Positions 1 through 9,620 of a stretch of 64,000 nt of DNA are shown here, piece after piece (the stretch's first letter is position 1; each line of letters opens with the position of its first letter). A program made the position numbers and the translations under genes. The notes beneath the pieces are model-generated. The model ran no database searches and was not told where the DNA came from. It saw only the letters and a list, made by a program, of their open reading frames with translations. The stretch is taken from assembly GCA_019695305.1 (NCBI GenBank), contig JAIBAG010000001.1:82774-146773 (forward strand), written 5' to 3'. This DNA comes from a bacterium (GTDB lineage Bacteria > UBA10199 > JAIBAG01).

Positions 1-1
1 A

Positions 2-883
2 CTTGTGGCTAATCAAAAACAAATTAATCATCAATCCACCGTTGTGGCCTCATACGACCAGCTCATCAATTCTCTTAAGCAGCAATACGAAACGACAGCC
101 GATAAAAAATTACCCGCTTCGGGAGACATGGAAAAGCCAAGCACCATGCCAATATCCGGCATGAGCGATATACTCATGGCTAAAACAAAACGGGCTGTAG
201 CCGAAACCAACTTGCACGATCTTAAACATCAAAAAGGTTTTTTAGAAGCCAAACTCAATTTACTGATGGGACAACCCGCCTCAAAACCGCTGGACGCTCT
301 CAGTGAACCCCCTCTTAAAAGATTGGGTAAATCAGATAGCGAACTGGAACAAGTGCTTCTTAACAACAATGCCACACTAGCCTCCTTAAAATGGATGGTT
401 CAAAAATATAAAGCCGATCAAAGTCTGGCCCGGCAGAGTGTGCTCCCCACAGTTACTCCCGAATGGACCTATAATAAAATTGACGATGAAAAAAATGCGC
501 AAACCTTTGGCATTGGTTTTAATGTCCCACTGTGGCTTAACCGCAACGCCTCGCAAATGAAGGTAGCCACTCTCGAAAAATATAAAACTCAAAAAGAATT
601 TGAGGCCAAAACTCTCGATTTAAAAACAGAGCTTTATTACCTCACCAATCATGCACGCGAGCATTACAGTATTATCAATACCTATAGATCCGAAATTCTT
701 CCCACCGCCAGAAGCGCTACCAACATGGCACAAACAGCCTTTGAGGTATCTCTCATCCCGGCCAATAATTTAATGGAGAAACTGGTGGATTATAACGAAA
801 TGGCCAAAATGTACTGGGACATGTGGGCCGATTATCAAACCGAATATGCATTGTTGGAACAATTAGTAGGAGAGAACTTATGA
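2..883 (+). CDS. TolC-family outer membrane efflux protein, C-terminal part
   Basis: This is the C-terminal part of an outer-membrane channel of the TolC/CusC/CzcC type. The frame is open to the left edge, so the gene starts outside the window; about 293 codons are present against roughly 400-450 for the family. The visible part is rich in the long amphipathic helices and Asn/Gln/Lys-rich coiled coil typical of TolC barrels, including a stretch 'LARQSVLPTVTPEW' that resembles the repeated strand region after the first helical half. Its stop overlaps the next start as ATGA, so it is co-translated with the CusB-like adaptor and followed by CusA. The neighbours make it the exit duct of a Cu/Ag efflux pump. 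Family assignment is by sequence character and context; substrate is inferred. Confidence 0.8.
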   Translation, partial: LVANQKQINHQSTVVASYDQLINSLKQQYETTADKKLPASGDMEKPSTMPISGMSDILMAKTKRAVAETNLHDLKHQKGFLEAKLNLLMGQPASKPLDALSEPPLKRLGKSDSELEQVLLNNNATLASLKWMVQKYKADQSLARQSVLPTVTPEWTYNKIDDEKNAQTFGIGFNVPLWLNRNASQMKVATLEKYKTQKEFEAKTLDLKTELYYLTNHAREHYSIINTYRSEILPTARSATNMAQTAFEVSLIPANNLMEKLVDYNEMAKMYWDMWADYQTEYALLEQLVGENL

Positions 884-1872
884 AATTTTTTATTACATTT
901 TTTATTCTTTTGGGTGTTTTTGTTGCATGCTCAAACACAACACAAACAACTGCTGCACAACATGATAAACAGGAGATTGATCACTATACTTGCCCCATGC
1001 ATGCGCAAATTCATAAGGACGAACCCGGCACCTGCCCTATTTGCGGGATGGATTTAGTGCCTGTTTATAAAGATAGCAAATCTTTAGACAGTGCTAACAC
1101 GCCCGATATCAATTCCAGCCTTATGATTGCGCCCGATAGGCAGCAGTTGATTGGTGTAAAAACAACCACGGTTAAAAAAATGGACACTTTTAAAAATATC
1201 CGCACCGTGGGCAGCGTGGCCTTTGACCCCGAGTTGGCTGTGGCCATACGCGAGTATCTGGAACTTAAAAATAATTTTCCCGATCTGGCCAAAAGCAGCA
1301 AAAATCGCCTGAAAATTTTGGGCTTAAGCGATAGCGATATTAATAATTTATCTGCTAAAACTGTAACAAGTTATACCTTGCCCGCTAGCACCACACTTGT
1401 TTATGCCACTCTTTTTGAAAGCGATTTTCCTCTCGTAAAACCCCAAACCAAAGCTGTGGTGAGTCTTTCGGCAAATCCGCAAGTGAGTTATGAAGGTGTT
1501 GTTACTTCCATTGATAATGTGGTGGACTCCCAAACCCGTCAGGCCAGAGCCCGCATTCAAATTAATACGGCTGATGTATCTTTAAAACCATCGGCGAATG
1601 TGAATGTTGATTTTAAAATACCTCTTGGCGAGCAATTAATTATTCCTCAAACAGCAGTACTCGATAACGGCAATCAAAAAACAGTTTTTATGGTGAAGGA
1701 TAATATCAACTTTTATCGGCACCCCATTCAAACAGGTGACTTGGCAGAAAATAATACAGTGGTGGTGCTGGAAGGATTAAACGAGGGCGATATCGTTGTG
1801 GATGCCGCTGCATTTTTAATTGATTCGGAAGCTCAGCTTAAAGGAATTGGAAATAGTGTGCATCAACATTGA
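880..1872 (+). CDS. cusB: CusB-like RND periplasmic adaptor with heavy-metal-binding domain
   Basis: Periplasmic membrane-fusion lipoprotein (330 aa) linking CusA to the outer-membrane channel. The start at 880 gives signal MKFFITFFILLGVFVAC with lipobox Cys17; the ATG overlaps the preceding stop and follows TAGGAGAG. Residues about 33-62 hold the heavy-metal-binding domain CPMH...CPICGMDLVP, common in CusB/CzcB proteins. The C-terminal two-thirds shows the beta-barrel and membrane-proximal domains (VVTSIDNVVDSQTRQARARI, then LIIPQTAVLDNG). Oddly, the segment from 'VGSVAFDPEL' runs straight into a short helical hairpin, and the two half-motifs of the lipoyl/barrel-sandwich domain (usual G-V-KGQ-L-LYSPEL, and the AP-G-V return strand) appear to be missing. 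The protein is correspondingly shorter than most CusB proteins. Function is sure by context; the missing domain is my reading. Confidence 0.88.
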   Translation: MKFFITFFILLGVFVACSNTTQTTAAQHDKQEIDHYTCPMHAQIHKDEPGTCPICGMDLVPVYKDSKSLDSANTPDINSSLMIAPDRQQLIGVKTTTVKKMDTFKNIRTVGSVAFDPELAVAIREYLELKNNFPDLAKSSKNRLKILGLSDSDINNLSAKTVTSYTLPASTTLVYATLFESDFPLVKPQTKAVVSLSANPQVSYEGVVTSIDNVVDSQTRQARARIQINTADVSLKPSANVNVDFKIPLGEQLIIPQTAVLDNGNQKTVFMVKDNINFYRHPIQTGDLAENNTVVVLEGLNEGDIVVDAAAFLIDSEAQLKGIGNSVHQH

Positions 1873-1880
1873 ACTAATTG

Positions 1881-1972
1881 CTACCTCCCCACCTGTCTGC
1901 CATGCAGACAGGTCCCTCCTTACAAAGGAGGGGAAATTCCTCCCCTTTGTAAGGGGAGGTCAGGAGGGGTAG
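1881..1972. repeat. 92-bp palindromic (REP/MITE-like) element between cusB and cusA
   Basis: The gap between cusB and cusA is filled by an imperfect palindrome. The inner arms are CCCTCCTTACAAAGGAGGGG and CCTCCCCTTTGTAAGGGGAGG separated by AAATT, and the outer ends pair as CTACC/GGTAG. The left arm also carries an extra perfect palindrome, CCTGTCTGC-CAT-GCAGACAGG (1892-1912), not matched on the right. This is the build of an extragenic palindrome or a small mobile-element derivative. Its right end supplies AGGAGG (1962-1967), the only Shine-Dalgarno-like sequence before the cusA start. No second copy was seen in the window. Confidence 0.75.
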
Positions 1973-1981
1973 CCCATTTAT

Positions 1982-4900
1982 ATGATTGAAAAAATAATTG
2001 AGGCTTCGGCTAAAAATAAATTTTTAGTACTCGCCATGACGGGCATTTTGCTTTTTTGGGCAGCGTGGTGCTTAAAAAATATCCCTCTCGATGCTATACC
2101 CGATTTATCCGATACGCAGGTTATTATTTATTCCCGCTGGGAAAAAAGCCCCGACATTATTGAAGACCAGGTTACCTATCCTATTGTAACTGCGCTTTTA
2201 GGTGCTCCGCGCGTAAAATCTATCCGCGGTTTTTCTGATTATGGTTTTTCGTATGTGTATGTCATTTTTGATGACAATACCGATATGTATTGGGCCAGAA
2301 GCCGCGTGAATGAGTATTTATCCAAAATTGTTCCGCAATTGCCCCAAGGCGTTAAAACAGAAATGGGGCCCGACGCCACCGGTGTGGGTTGGGTGTTTCA
2401 ATATGCGTTGGTGGATAAAACAGGTAAAAACTCTTTGGCCGATCTACGCAGTTTTCAGGATTGGAATTTACGTTACAAACTTCAATCGGTTGAAGGGGTT
2501 GCCGAAGTGGCCTCTATTGGTGGTTACGAAAAACAATACCAGGTTAATATTAATCCCGGAAAACTACTTACCTACAATATTCCGCTTACCACCGTGGTGG
2601 AAGCCATTCGTAAATCAAACAACGAAGGTGGTGGACGCGTGATTGATTTTTCGGGCCGTGAGTACATGGTAAGAAGCCGCGGTTATATTCAAAAAATTGA
2701 GGATATCGAAAACATTGTGATAGGTGGCGATAATGGCACTCCTATACTGGTAAAAAATGTAGCTAATGTAGCCATTGGGCCCGATATGAAACGGGGCATT
2801 GCCGATTTGGATGGCGAAGGCGATATGGTAGGCGGCATTGTGGTGATGCGTCAGGGCGAAAATGCCCTTAATGTTATTAAGCGTGTTAAAGAAAAATTAG
2901 ACGAAATTAAACCCTCCTTACCAGAAGGCACCGATCTTGTAGTAACATACGACCGTTCCGATCTTATTTTAAGAGCCATTGATACGCTCAAGCATACACT
3001 GACCGAAGAAATGGTGATTGTAAGTCTCGTTATTCTTATCTTTTTATGGCATTGCCCTTCGGCGTTTGTTCCTATTGTTACTATTCCTATTTCCGTTTTT
3101 CTTTCTTTTATTCCGCTTTATTACATGGGCATCACGAGCAACATCATGTCGCTTGCTGGCATTGCCATTTCTATTGGTGTGTTGGTGGATGGTGCCATTG
3201 TTGAAGTGGAAAATGCCTACAAGCGCCTTGAAGAATGGCAAAATGGAGGAAAAAAAGGTGATTTTCACGAGGTAAGATTAAAAGCATTAAAAGAAGTAGG
3301 CCCGTCTGTTTTCTTTTCACTCTTGGTTATTGGCATTGCCTTTATTCCCATTTTTACGCTGGTCGATCAGGAAGGCCGTCTTTTTAAGCCGCTCGCTTAT
3401 TCCAAAAATTTAGCCATGCTGATTGCGGCACTTTTGGCCATTACACTGGACCCCGCCATGCGCATGCTTTTTACGCGTATGGAACCTTTCCGTTTTAAAC
3501 GCCATAAAAGGATGGAAAAAGTGGCCAACACACTTTTAGTGGGCAACTATTATCCCGAAGAACAGCATCCGGTAAGTCGGCTCTTGTTTAAAATTTACGA
3601 ACCCGCTTGTTTGTTTGTTTTAAATCACAAAAAGAAAACACTTATTGCGGCTGGTTTGCTCATGCTCACAACCATTCCTGTTTTTCTTCATTTGGGTTCG
3701 GAATTCATGCCGCGTTTAAATGAAGGCGCTATTTTATACATGCCAACAACCATGCCCGGAATTTCAATTGCCGAAGCCGAAAAAGCACTTCAAATGCAGG
3801 ATAAAATTTTAAAATCGTTTCCTGAGGTAGAACGCGTCTTTGGAAAAGCAGGACGCGCCAATAGTTCTACCGATCCAGCTCCATTATCCATGGTAGAAAC
3901 AACGGTTGTTTTAAAACCACAAGAAGAATGGCCCCAAAAGAAACGCTGGTACTCATTTTTGCCTAATTTTTTAACGAGATCATTTCAACACATTTGGCCC
4001 AATCACGAAAGCTATGAAGAACTTATAAAGCGCATGAACGAAAAAATGCAGTTTCCGGGCTACACCAATGCCTGGACCTTACCCATTAAAAACCGCATCG
4101 ACATGCTCACAACTGGCATCCGCACTCCCATTGGCATTAAAATCTACGGCGACGATTTGAGTGAAATAGAAAAAATAGGAAAACAACTAGAGGCTATTCT
4201 CTCCCCCCTAAAAGGCACACGCAGCGTGTATGCGGAGAGGGTGGCGGGTGGTTATTTTGTAGATTTTAATTTAAAGCGGGGCGAACTAGCGCGGTATGGT
4301 TTAACCATTGATGATGCACAGATGATTGTTGCTTCGGCCATCGGCGGCGAAAATATTACCACGGTAATTGATGGCCGTGCCCGTTACCCATTAAACGTGC
4401 GTTACGCACGCGACTTTAGAAGTGATTTAGATTCTTTGGGACGTGTTTTAGTAACAACACCCAATGGCGTTCAAATTCCCATCAGTTTGATTGCCGATAT
4501 TACACTCAACACAGGTCCGTCCATGATTAGAAATGAAAATGGTTTATTATCCGGCTATGTTTATGTGGATACCGATCAGAGTGATATTGGTGGTTATGTA
4601 GAAGACGCAAAAAAGGCAGTAGCCACCATCACATTGCCCACAGGATATAGCCTAAGCTTTAGCGGACAATATGAAAACATGCTGCGCGTTAAAGAACGCT
4701 TGATTTTAATTGTTCCCTTAACACTCCTGTGCATCTTTTTTCTTTTATACATGAACACTAAGTCCATCATCAAAACATCCATCGTTTTACTGGCTGTTCC
4801 TTTTTCGCTCATTGGCGCTTTCTGGCTGCTCTATATTTTGGGCTATCATTTATCCATTGCCGTGTGGGTTGGGCTCATTGCGCTCATGGGTTTAGATGCA

Positions 4901-5203
4901 GAGACAGGTGTGTTTATGCTTTTATTTTTAGATCTCTCGCACAAAGAATATGAGGAAAAAGGGCTCATCAAAAATAAACAAGGTCTTTATGATGCTATTA
5001 TTCATGGAGCCGTTAAGCGCGTGCGCCCTAAAATGATGACGGTGATGGCCGCGATGATGGGCCTTATTCCTATTTTATACTCCATGGGCACAGGAGCCGA
5101 TGTGATGAAACGCATCGCCGCCCCCATGGTGGGTGGGCTGATTACCTCATTTGCTCTTGAGTTACTTATTTATCCTGTCCTTTTTGCATTGTGGAAAGAG
5201 TAG
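1982..5203 (+). CDS. cusA: CusA-type heavy-metal RND efflux pump (Cu+/Ag+)
   Basis: Inner-membrane proton-driven pump, 1073 aa, the full family length. The first TM helix is followed by the conserved periplasmic entry region 'DLSDTQVIIYSRWEKSPDIIEDQVTYP'-like motif. TM4 has GVLVDGAIVEVENAYKRLE with the proton-relay acidic residues typical of heavy-metal RND pumps. The three methionines of the CusA copper pathway have counterparts: YMPTTMPG, APLSMVETT and DMLTTGIRTPIGIK, which favour monovalent Cu/Ag over Co/Zn/Cd. The ATG at 1982 is preceded by AGGAGG 14 nt upstream, inside the palindromic element, so spacing is long. It is the last gene of the TolC-cusB-cusA operon. A weak hairpin (5229-5253) follows. 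Confidence 0.95.
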   Translation: MIEKIIEASAKNKFLVLAMTGILLFWAAWCLKNIPLDAIPDLSDTQVIIYSRWEKSPDIIEDQVTYPIVTALLGAPRVKSIRGFSDYGFSYVYVIFDDNTDMYWARSRVNEYLSKIVPQLPQGVKTEMGPDATGVGWVFQYALVDKTGKNSLADLRSFQDWNLRYKLQSVEGVAEVASIGGYEKQYQVNINPGKLLTYNIPLTTVVEAIRKSNNEGGGRVIDFSGREYMVRSRGYIQKIEDIENIVIGGDNGTPILVKNVANVAIGPDMKRGIADLDGEGDMVGGIVVMRQGENALNVIKRVKEKLDEIKPSLPEGTDLVVTYDRSDLILRAIDTLKHTLTEEMVIVSLVILIFLWHCPSAFVPIVTIPISVFLSFIPLYYMGITSNIMSLAGIAISIGVLVDGAIVEVENAYKRLEEWQNGGKKGDFHEVRLKALKEVGPSVFFSLLVIGIAFIPIFTLVDQEGRLFKPLAYSKNLAMLIAALLAITLDPAMRMLFTRMEPFRFKRHKRMEKVANTLLVGNYYPEEQHPVSRLLFKIYEPACLFVLNHKKKTLIAAGLLMLTTIPVFLHLGSEFMPRLNEGAILYMPTTMPGISIAEAEKALQMQDKILKSFPEVERVFGKAGRANSSTDPAPLSMVETTVVLKPQEEWPQKKRWYSFLPNFLTRSFQHIWPNHESYEELIKRMNEKMQFPGYTNAWTLPIKNRIDMLTTGIRTPIGIKIYGDDLSEIEKIGKQLEAILSPLKGTRSVYAERVAGGYFVDFNLKRGELARYGLTIDDAQMIVASAIGGENITTVIDGRARYPLNVRYARDFRSDLDSLGRVLVTTPNGVQIPISLIADITLNTGPSMIRNENGLLSGYVYVDTDQSDIGGYVEDAKKAVATITLPTGYSLSFSGQYENMLRVKERLILIVPLTLLCIFFLLYMNTKSIIKTSIVLLAVPFSLIGAFWLLYILGYHLSIAVWVGLIALMGLDAETGVFMLLFLDLSHKEYEEKGLIKNKQGLYDAIIHGAVKRVRPKMMTVMAAMMGLIPILYSMGTGADVMKRIAAPMVGGLITSFALELLIYPVLFALWKE

Positions 5204-5254
5204 AGGATAAAAAATAATTGATAGTCATAGTTTTGACTGCATTCATCAAAACTG

Positions 5255-5293
5255 TCTCATATTGATAAAATTTTGCTCTTCTCATATTGATAA
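5255..5293. repeat. Direct repeat of a 14-bp AT-rich motif upstream of the surface-protein gene
   Basis: TCTCATATTGATAA occurs twice (5255-5268 and 5280-5293), start-to-start 25 bp, in the 199-bp gap between cusA and the surface-protein gene. A hairpin AGTTTTGA-N9-TCAAAACT (5229-5253) lies just before it and could be a weak terminator for the efflux operon. Tandem spacing of about two and a half helical turns would suit a regulator site, but nothing identifies the protein. Confidence 0.35.
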
Positions 5294-5402
5294 GTCTTTA
5301 ATAATTAATAAAATTTTTATATCAAAAAAGGCACTGTTTTTGCTTTAGTGTATAAAGTTCTCGTGATCGTTCAGTACTGACCAAAAAACCGGTAATAAAA
5401 AT

Positions 5403-8400
5403 ATGAATAAAAAACCAATTTTAATATTACTTTTTTTACTCTTAAAATGTTCCATCCTGTATGCCACTATTCCGCCTCCTGGCCCCATTACTATTCAAGT
5501 AAATTCTTTGAACGAACCGCCAGGCATTGTCACACACAAAAATTGTGATGCAACTTTAACTGTACCAATCTGTTCTTTAAGAGAAGCCATTCTTTTAGCC
5601 AATTTACATTCGGGATACGACACCATTCTTTTGCCACCAGGCACATACAATATATCCCTTGGAGAAATGGTTATCACGGAAACTGTCAACATCAGAGGTG
5701 CAGATCCTCAGAATCCGAGTATTATTGATGGTATAAACAATCACAACCATCGCTTCATTTCGGCAAATGCCAATAGTTATATATATCAGGATTACATAAA
5801 TCTTGAAAATTTAGTTATCCGTAATTTCAAAGATACAAATGGTGGCGCTGTCTATATTGACAATAATACTACTCAAAACACCATAGGCATTACACTTTCA
5901 ACCAACAATGTTTCTTTCGAATCAAATGCAACAACATCCATTAGATTAGGTTTAGGTGCTGCTATCTATTTTTCAGGAAATGAGCAGCAAAATATCAACC
6001 AGAACTTAATTATTAATAACACACAATTTTCACTTAATCATGCCGGGAAAGGTGGTGCGCTTTATGTGAAAGCAGCCAACTTAAATATTGAAGGTACAAA
6101 ATTTTTAAATAATATAAGTTTTTCTGGTGGGGGAGGGCTCTATCTGGACAGTAATTCCGACGCTCTAATCAATGGAAGTCGCTTTTTTGCAAATACTGCT
6201 ATCGGTGAAGATTTTCTCAATTTTGGTAAGGGTGGTGCCATTTTCAACCAAAACTCAACTCTCAGAATTATAAAATCAAGTTTCGATAGCAATACAAGCG
6301 TGTCTTTTGGCGGAGCCTTGACTTTTAACGTACAAAATGTTGGCAATACCCCAACAAATAAAATAACCAGTATAAACAGTTGTACATTTATCCGTAACAA
6401 ATCAAACAAAGGCGGTGCTTTATCTGGAAGTAGTGTCCCTGGTGATGTTGCCAGAGCCGATATCAATATTTACAACTCTACCTTTATTTTAAATCAGGTC
6501 CTCGATCAGGCCGCCCTTGGGACAGAGGATGGTAGTGCCTTGTACATTGATGGTATTGATAACACCTTCATCAGCTACACCACTATTTCTGGAAACACAG
6601 CCAATTCTGTTACTACCAGTTTACGTTATGGATCGGCTCTCTACGTGCCTCAAGGGGAGTATTTTGCCATTAAGGCCAGTATTGTTTCTCAAAATCGTTC
6701 TCGTACAGGATCCAACAGTTTTGCCGACAATGATTGTAATGTTACAACTGAAGTTATCTCCGAAAGTTTTGGATATAATATTTTAGGCTCAACTTGTCTT
6801 ATTGAAAATTTTTCGGGCCATCCCGATCAAATTTCATCTAACCCCTTATTTGGTCCAATTATTAAGGTAAACGGAATAGATACTGCACTCTCACTTCAAG
6901 CCAACAGTATTGCCATAGATAGAGCAGAAAAAGGCCAGTGTATCTCATTAACAGATACACTGGAGGCGCATCCTGTATATTTAACTACCGATCAGATAAA
7001 TTCATCCAGACCTGTTGCCGATTATTGCGATATTGGAGCTGTTGAATACACATGCAATCCTCAAACATACTATCTGGATGCCGACGGCGATGGCTTTGGA
7101 GGAAATAACAGCGTTCATTTGTGCAGTCAGTCATATACTGGCTACGTCCTAAACAACAACGACTGTGATGATACAAATCCCCTGTTGCGCTCACCTTCAA
7201 CACACGAAATCTGTGATGGCATTGATAACAACTGCAATCAGCAGATTGATGAAGGCTTTCCCGATCGTGATGGTACAGGTGTGGCCGACTGTATGGAAAA
7301 CCAGACCGAAGTTTGTGACGGGCTTGATAATGATAACGATGGACTCATTGATGAGGGTTATGCCGATAGCGATAGGGATGGTACGCGCGATTGCATTGAT
7401 GCCTGTCCAAACAATCCTAATAAAACAAGCCCGGGTATTTGCGGCTGTGGTACGCTTGATATCGATACCGATGGAGATGGAGCTCTCGATTGTAACGACA
7501 GATGTCCCAATGATCCGTTAAAAACATCTCCCAATCAGTGCGGGTGCGGTAGAGTGGATATCGACAGCGATGGCGATCGCGCTGCCGATTGTATAGATCG
7601 CTGTGATGATGATCCACTGAAAGCTGTGGAGGGTATTTGCGGTTGTGGTGTTTTGGATGACGATAGTGATGGTGATGGAACCCCGGCCTGTAATGATGCC
7701 TGTCCTGCTGATGGCAGCAAAACTCAACCCGGCGTTTGTGGTTGCGGCTCTGCTGAACTGGATATCAATAATGACGGCATTGTGGATTGTGGTGATTTAT
7801 GTCCGAATGATCCTGCCAAAAGTTCTCCTGGCATTTGTGGTTGTGGTGTGCCGGATACCGATACGGATCATGAAGGGACACCAAATTGTCAGGAGGTGTG
7901 CGACTACGATCCGTTAAAGCTAGTTCCGGGCGTTTGTGGTTGCGGTGTAGCCGATATTGATACCGATGGTGATGGTGCATTTGATTGTCGTGAGATGTGT
8001 GACAACGATCCTAACAAAACCTTACCAGCTTATTGTGGCTGTGGTGTAAGCGATGCCAATACCGATAATGATGCTTTGCGCGATTGTCAGGAACTCTGTG
8101 ATGAGGATACCAACAAACTGGAACCCGGCATATGTGGTTGTGGAGTGCCCGATACCGATACAGATAATGATGGAACACCGGATTGTCTTGATGAATGCGA
8201 CAATGACCCTTTGAAAACACAGGCAGGTGCTTGTGGTTGTGGCAATAGTGAAGAAGATGCCGATAACGACGGTACACCTTTATGCCATGATGCCTGTCCT
8301 ACCGATGGCAGCAAAACCGAACCAGGTGATTGTGGTTGCGGCTATGCTGAACTGGATATCAATAATGACGGCATTGTGGATTGTGGTGATTTATGTCCGA

Positions 8401-9605
8401 ATGATCCTGCCAAGAGTTCTCCTGGTATTTGTGGTTGTGGTGTACCGGATATCAATACCGATGGCGATACAAAGCTTGATTGTGAGGAAACGTGTGACAA
8501 CGATCCTGCCAAATTAAGTCCAGGTGTTTGTGGTTGCGGAGTGCCCGATACCGATACAGATGGTGACGGTAGTGCCGATTGCATCGATCAATGCCCTAAC
8601 GACAGAAATAAAACAACACTTGGTATTTGCGGCTGTGGAGTAGCCGATATCAATACCGATGGCGATACAAAGCTTGATTGTGAAGAAACGTGTGACAACG
8701 ATCCTGCCAAATTAAGTCCAGGTGTTTGTGGTTGCGGAGTGCCCGATACCGATACAGATGGTGACGGCAGTGCCGATTGCATCGATCAATGCCCTAACGA
8801 CAGAAATAAAACAACACTTGGTATTTGCGGCTGTGGAGTGGCCGATAACGACACCGATCACGATGGAATCATGGATTGCGTAGACACCGAAGTATGTGAT
8901 CGTGTAGATAACAATGGAGACAGACAAATAGATGAAGGACTCGATTGCAGTGCCCCCATTCCCGAAACCTGCGATGGGTTTGATAACAATGCCGATGGTA
9001 TTGTTGATGAAGGCTTTCCGGATACCGATGGTGACGGCACCAAAGACTGTGTGGACAAATGTATTAATGATGCCTCCAAAACAGAACCCGGTCTGTGCGG
9101 TTGTGGTACCAGTGACGTGGATGGCAACCATAATGACACCCCCGACTGTCGTGAAATAGCACATGAGTTATGTAACGGGATTGACGACAATGGTGATGGC
9201 CAGACTGACGAGGGTTTTAATGATACCGATAACGATGGTATCAAAGACTGCGTAGATGAAGAAGAGTGTGACGGTCTTGATAATGATGGCGATGGAACTA
9301 TTGACGAGAGTGTATGTGCAAGCGGAGAACCTGAAAAAATTCCTACGGATGAAATCTGCAATGGAGTAGATGATGATGGTGACGGTTTGGTTGATGAAGA
9401 ACTGTCGTGTGGTAATACTCCTACTGGAACAACCCCGGAAGCCGGTGATGCCCCCGATAATGGAGACTCTCCCGGTACAGATAACAACGACGATCCGAGT
9501 TCGGAAAATCCTGATTCTCCGTCAGATAGTACTGGCACGGATAATAAAGATGTATCGAGCAATAAATCGAGTGCCGGCGGTTGTAGTTTAAATGCTAACA
9601 ATTAA
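5403..9605 (+). CDS. Secreted Cys-rich surface protein: CSLREA/beta-helix plus calcium-type repeats
   Basis: A 1400-aa exported protein. Residues 1-21 are a Sec signal (MNKKPILILLFLLLKCSILYA). Next comes a CSLREAI motif (CSLREA N-terminal domain), then about 450 residues of right-handed parallel beta-helix with many short N-rich, G-G-A-L/V-Y turns, as in polymorphic outer-membrane proteins. A MopE-like metal-binding segment (YYLDADGDGFGG...CDGIDNNCNQQIDEGF) leads into about 20 Asp-rich thrombospondin-3-like modules of pattern DTDGDG-DC-CPNDP-K-PG-CGCG, and more CDGLDNDGDGxIDE units. These Asp loops are known calcium binders. The extreme C-terminus is SSAGGCSLNANN: a Gly-Gly-Cys-Ser-Leu motif like those in two other window proteins, but without the membrane helix and basic tail. 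It stands 15 bases before the kinase gene and is likely co-transcribed with it. Specific function unknown. Confidence 0.85.
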   Translation: MNKKPILILLFLLLKCSILYATIPPPGPITIQVNSLNEPPGIVTHKNCDATLTVPICSLREAILLANLHSGYDTILLPPGTYNISLGEMVITETVNIRGADPQNPSIIDGINNHNHRFISANANSYIYQDYINLENLVIRNFKDTNGGAVYIDNNTTQNTIGITLSTNNVSFESNATTSIRLGLGAAIYFSGNEQQNINQNLIINNTQFSLNHAGKGGALYVKAANLNIEGTKFLNNISFSGGGGLYLDSNSDALINGSRFFANTAIGEDFLNFGKGGAIFNQNSTLRIIKSSFDSNTSVSFGGALTFNVQNVGNTPTNKITSINSCTFIRNKSNKGGALSGSSVPGDVARADINIYNSTFILNQVLDQAALGTEDGSALYIDGIDNTFISYTTISGNTANSVTTSLRYGSALYVPQGEYFAIKASIVSQNRSRTGSNSFADNDCNVTTEVISESFGYNILGSTCLIENFSGHPDQISSNPLFGPIIKVNGIDTALSLQANSIAIDRAEKGQCISLTDTLEAHPVYLTTDQINSSRPVADYCDIGAVEYTCNPQTYYLDADGDGFGGNNSVHLCSQSYTGYVLNNNDCDDTNPLLRSPSTHEICDGIDNNCNQQIDEGFPDRDGTGVADCMENQTEVCDGLDNDNDGLIDEGYADSDRDGTRDCIDACPNNPNKTSPGICGCGTLDIDTDGDGALDCNDRCPNDPLKTSPNQCGCGRVDIDSDGDRAADCIDRCDDDPLKAVEGICGCGVLDDDSDGDGTPACNDACPADGSKTQPGVCGCGSAELDINNDGIVDCGDLCPNDPAKSSPGICGCGVPDTDTDHEGTPNCQEVCDYDPLKLVPGVCGCGVADIDTDGDGAFDCREMCDNDPNKTLPAYCGCGVSDANTDNDALRDCQELCDEDTNKLEPGICGCGVPDTDTDNDGTPDCLDECDNDPLKTQAGACGCGNSEEDADNDGTPLCHDACPTDGSKTEPGDCGCGYAELDINNDGIVDCGDLCPNDPAKSSPGICGCGVPDINTDGDTKLDCEETCDNDPAKLSPGVCGCGVPDTDTDGDGSADCIDQCPNDRNKTTLGICGCGVADINTDGDTKLDCEETCDNDPAKLSPGVCGCGVPDTDTDGDGSADCIDQCPNDRNKTTLGICGCGVADNDTDHDGIMDCVDTEVCDRVDNNGDRQIDEGLDCSAPIPETCDGFDNNADGIVDEGFPDTDGDGTKDCVDKCINDASKTEPGLCGCGTSDVDGNHNDTPDCREIAHELCNGIDDNGDGQTDEGFNDTDNDGIKDCVDEEECDGLDNDGDGTIDESVCASGEPEKIPTDEICNGVDDDGDGLVDEELSCGNTPTGTTPEAGDAPDNGDSPGTDNNDDPSSENPDSPSDSTGTDNKDVSSNKSSAGGCSLNANN
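8448..8843 (+). repeat. Recent 198-bp tandem duplication inside the surface-protein gene
   Basis: Bases 8448-8645 and 8646-8843 are almost identical (differences I saw: GAG/GAA, GGT/GGC, GTA/GTG, all synonymous). They encode two successive 66-residue blocks each containing NTDGDTKLDCEETCDNDP. A second, more diverged pair of blocks (GSKT..PG.CGCG.AELDINN) lies about 600 bp apart near 7710 and 8310. The synonymous-only differences suggest a recent, in-frame expansion by recombination. Confidence 0.9.
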
Positions 9606-9620
9606 ACCATAGAACTTTTG

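Noticed and set aside
2310-2642. 110-codon plus-strand frame within cusA
   Set aside because: Out of frame inside a strongly conserved transporter; no independent support.
5229-5253. Terminator for the cus operon
   Set aside because: AGTTTTGA-N9-TCAAAACT is an AT-rich stem without a T run; too weak to call as a terminator of its own.
8712-9601. Long antisense frames (150 and 247 codons) opposite the Asp/Cys repeat region
   Set aside because: They arise because the repeated GAT/TGT-rich codons read as open, Ser/Pro- or Ile/Thr-rich frames on the other strand; no start signals and no protein-like character.
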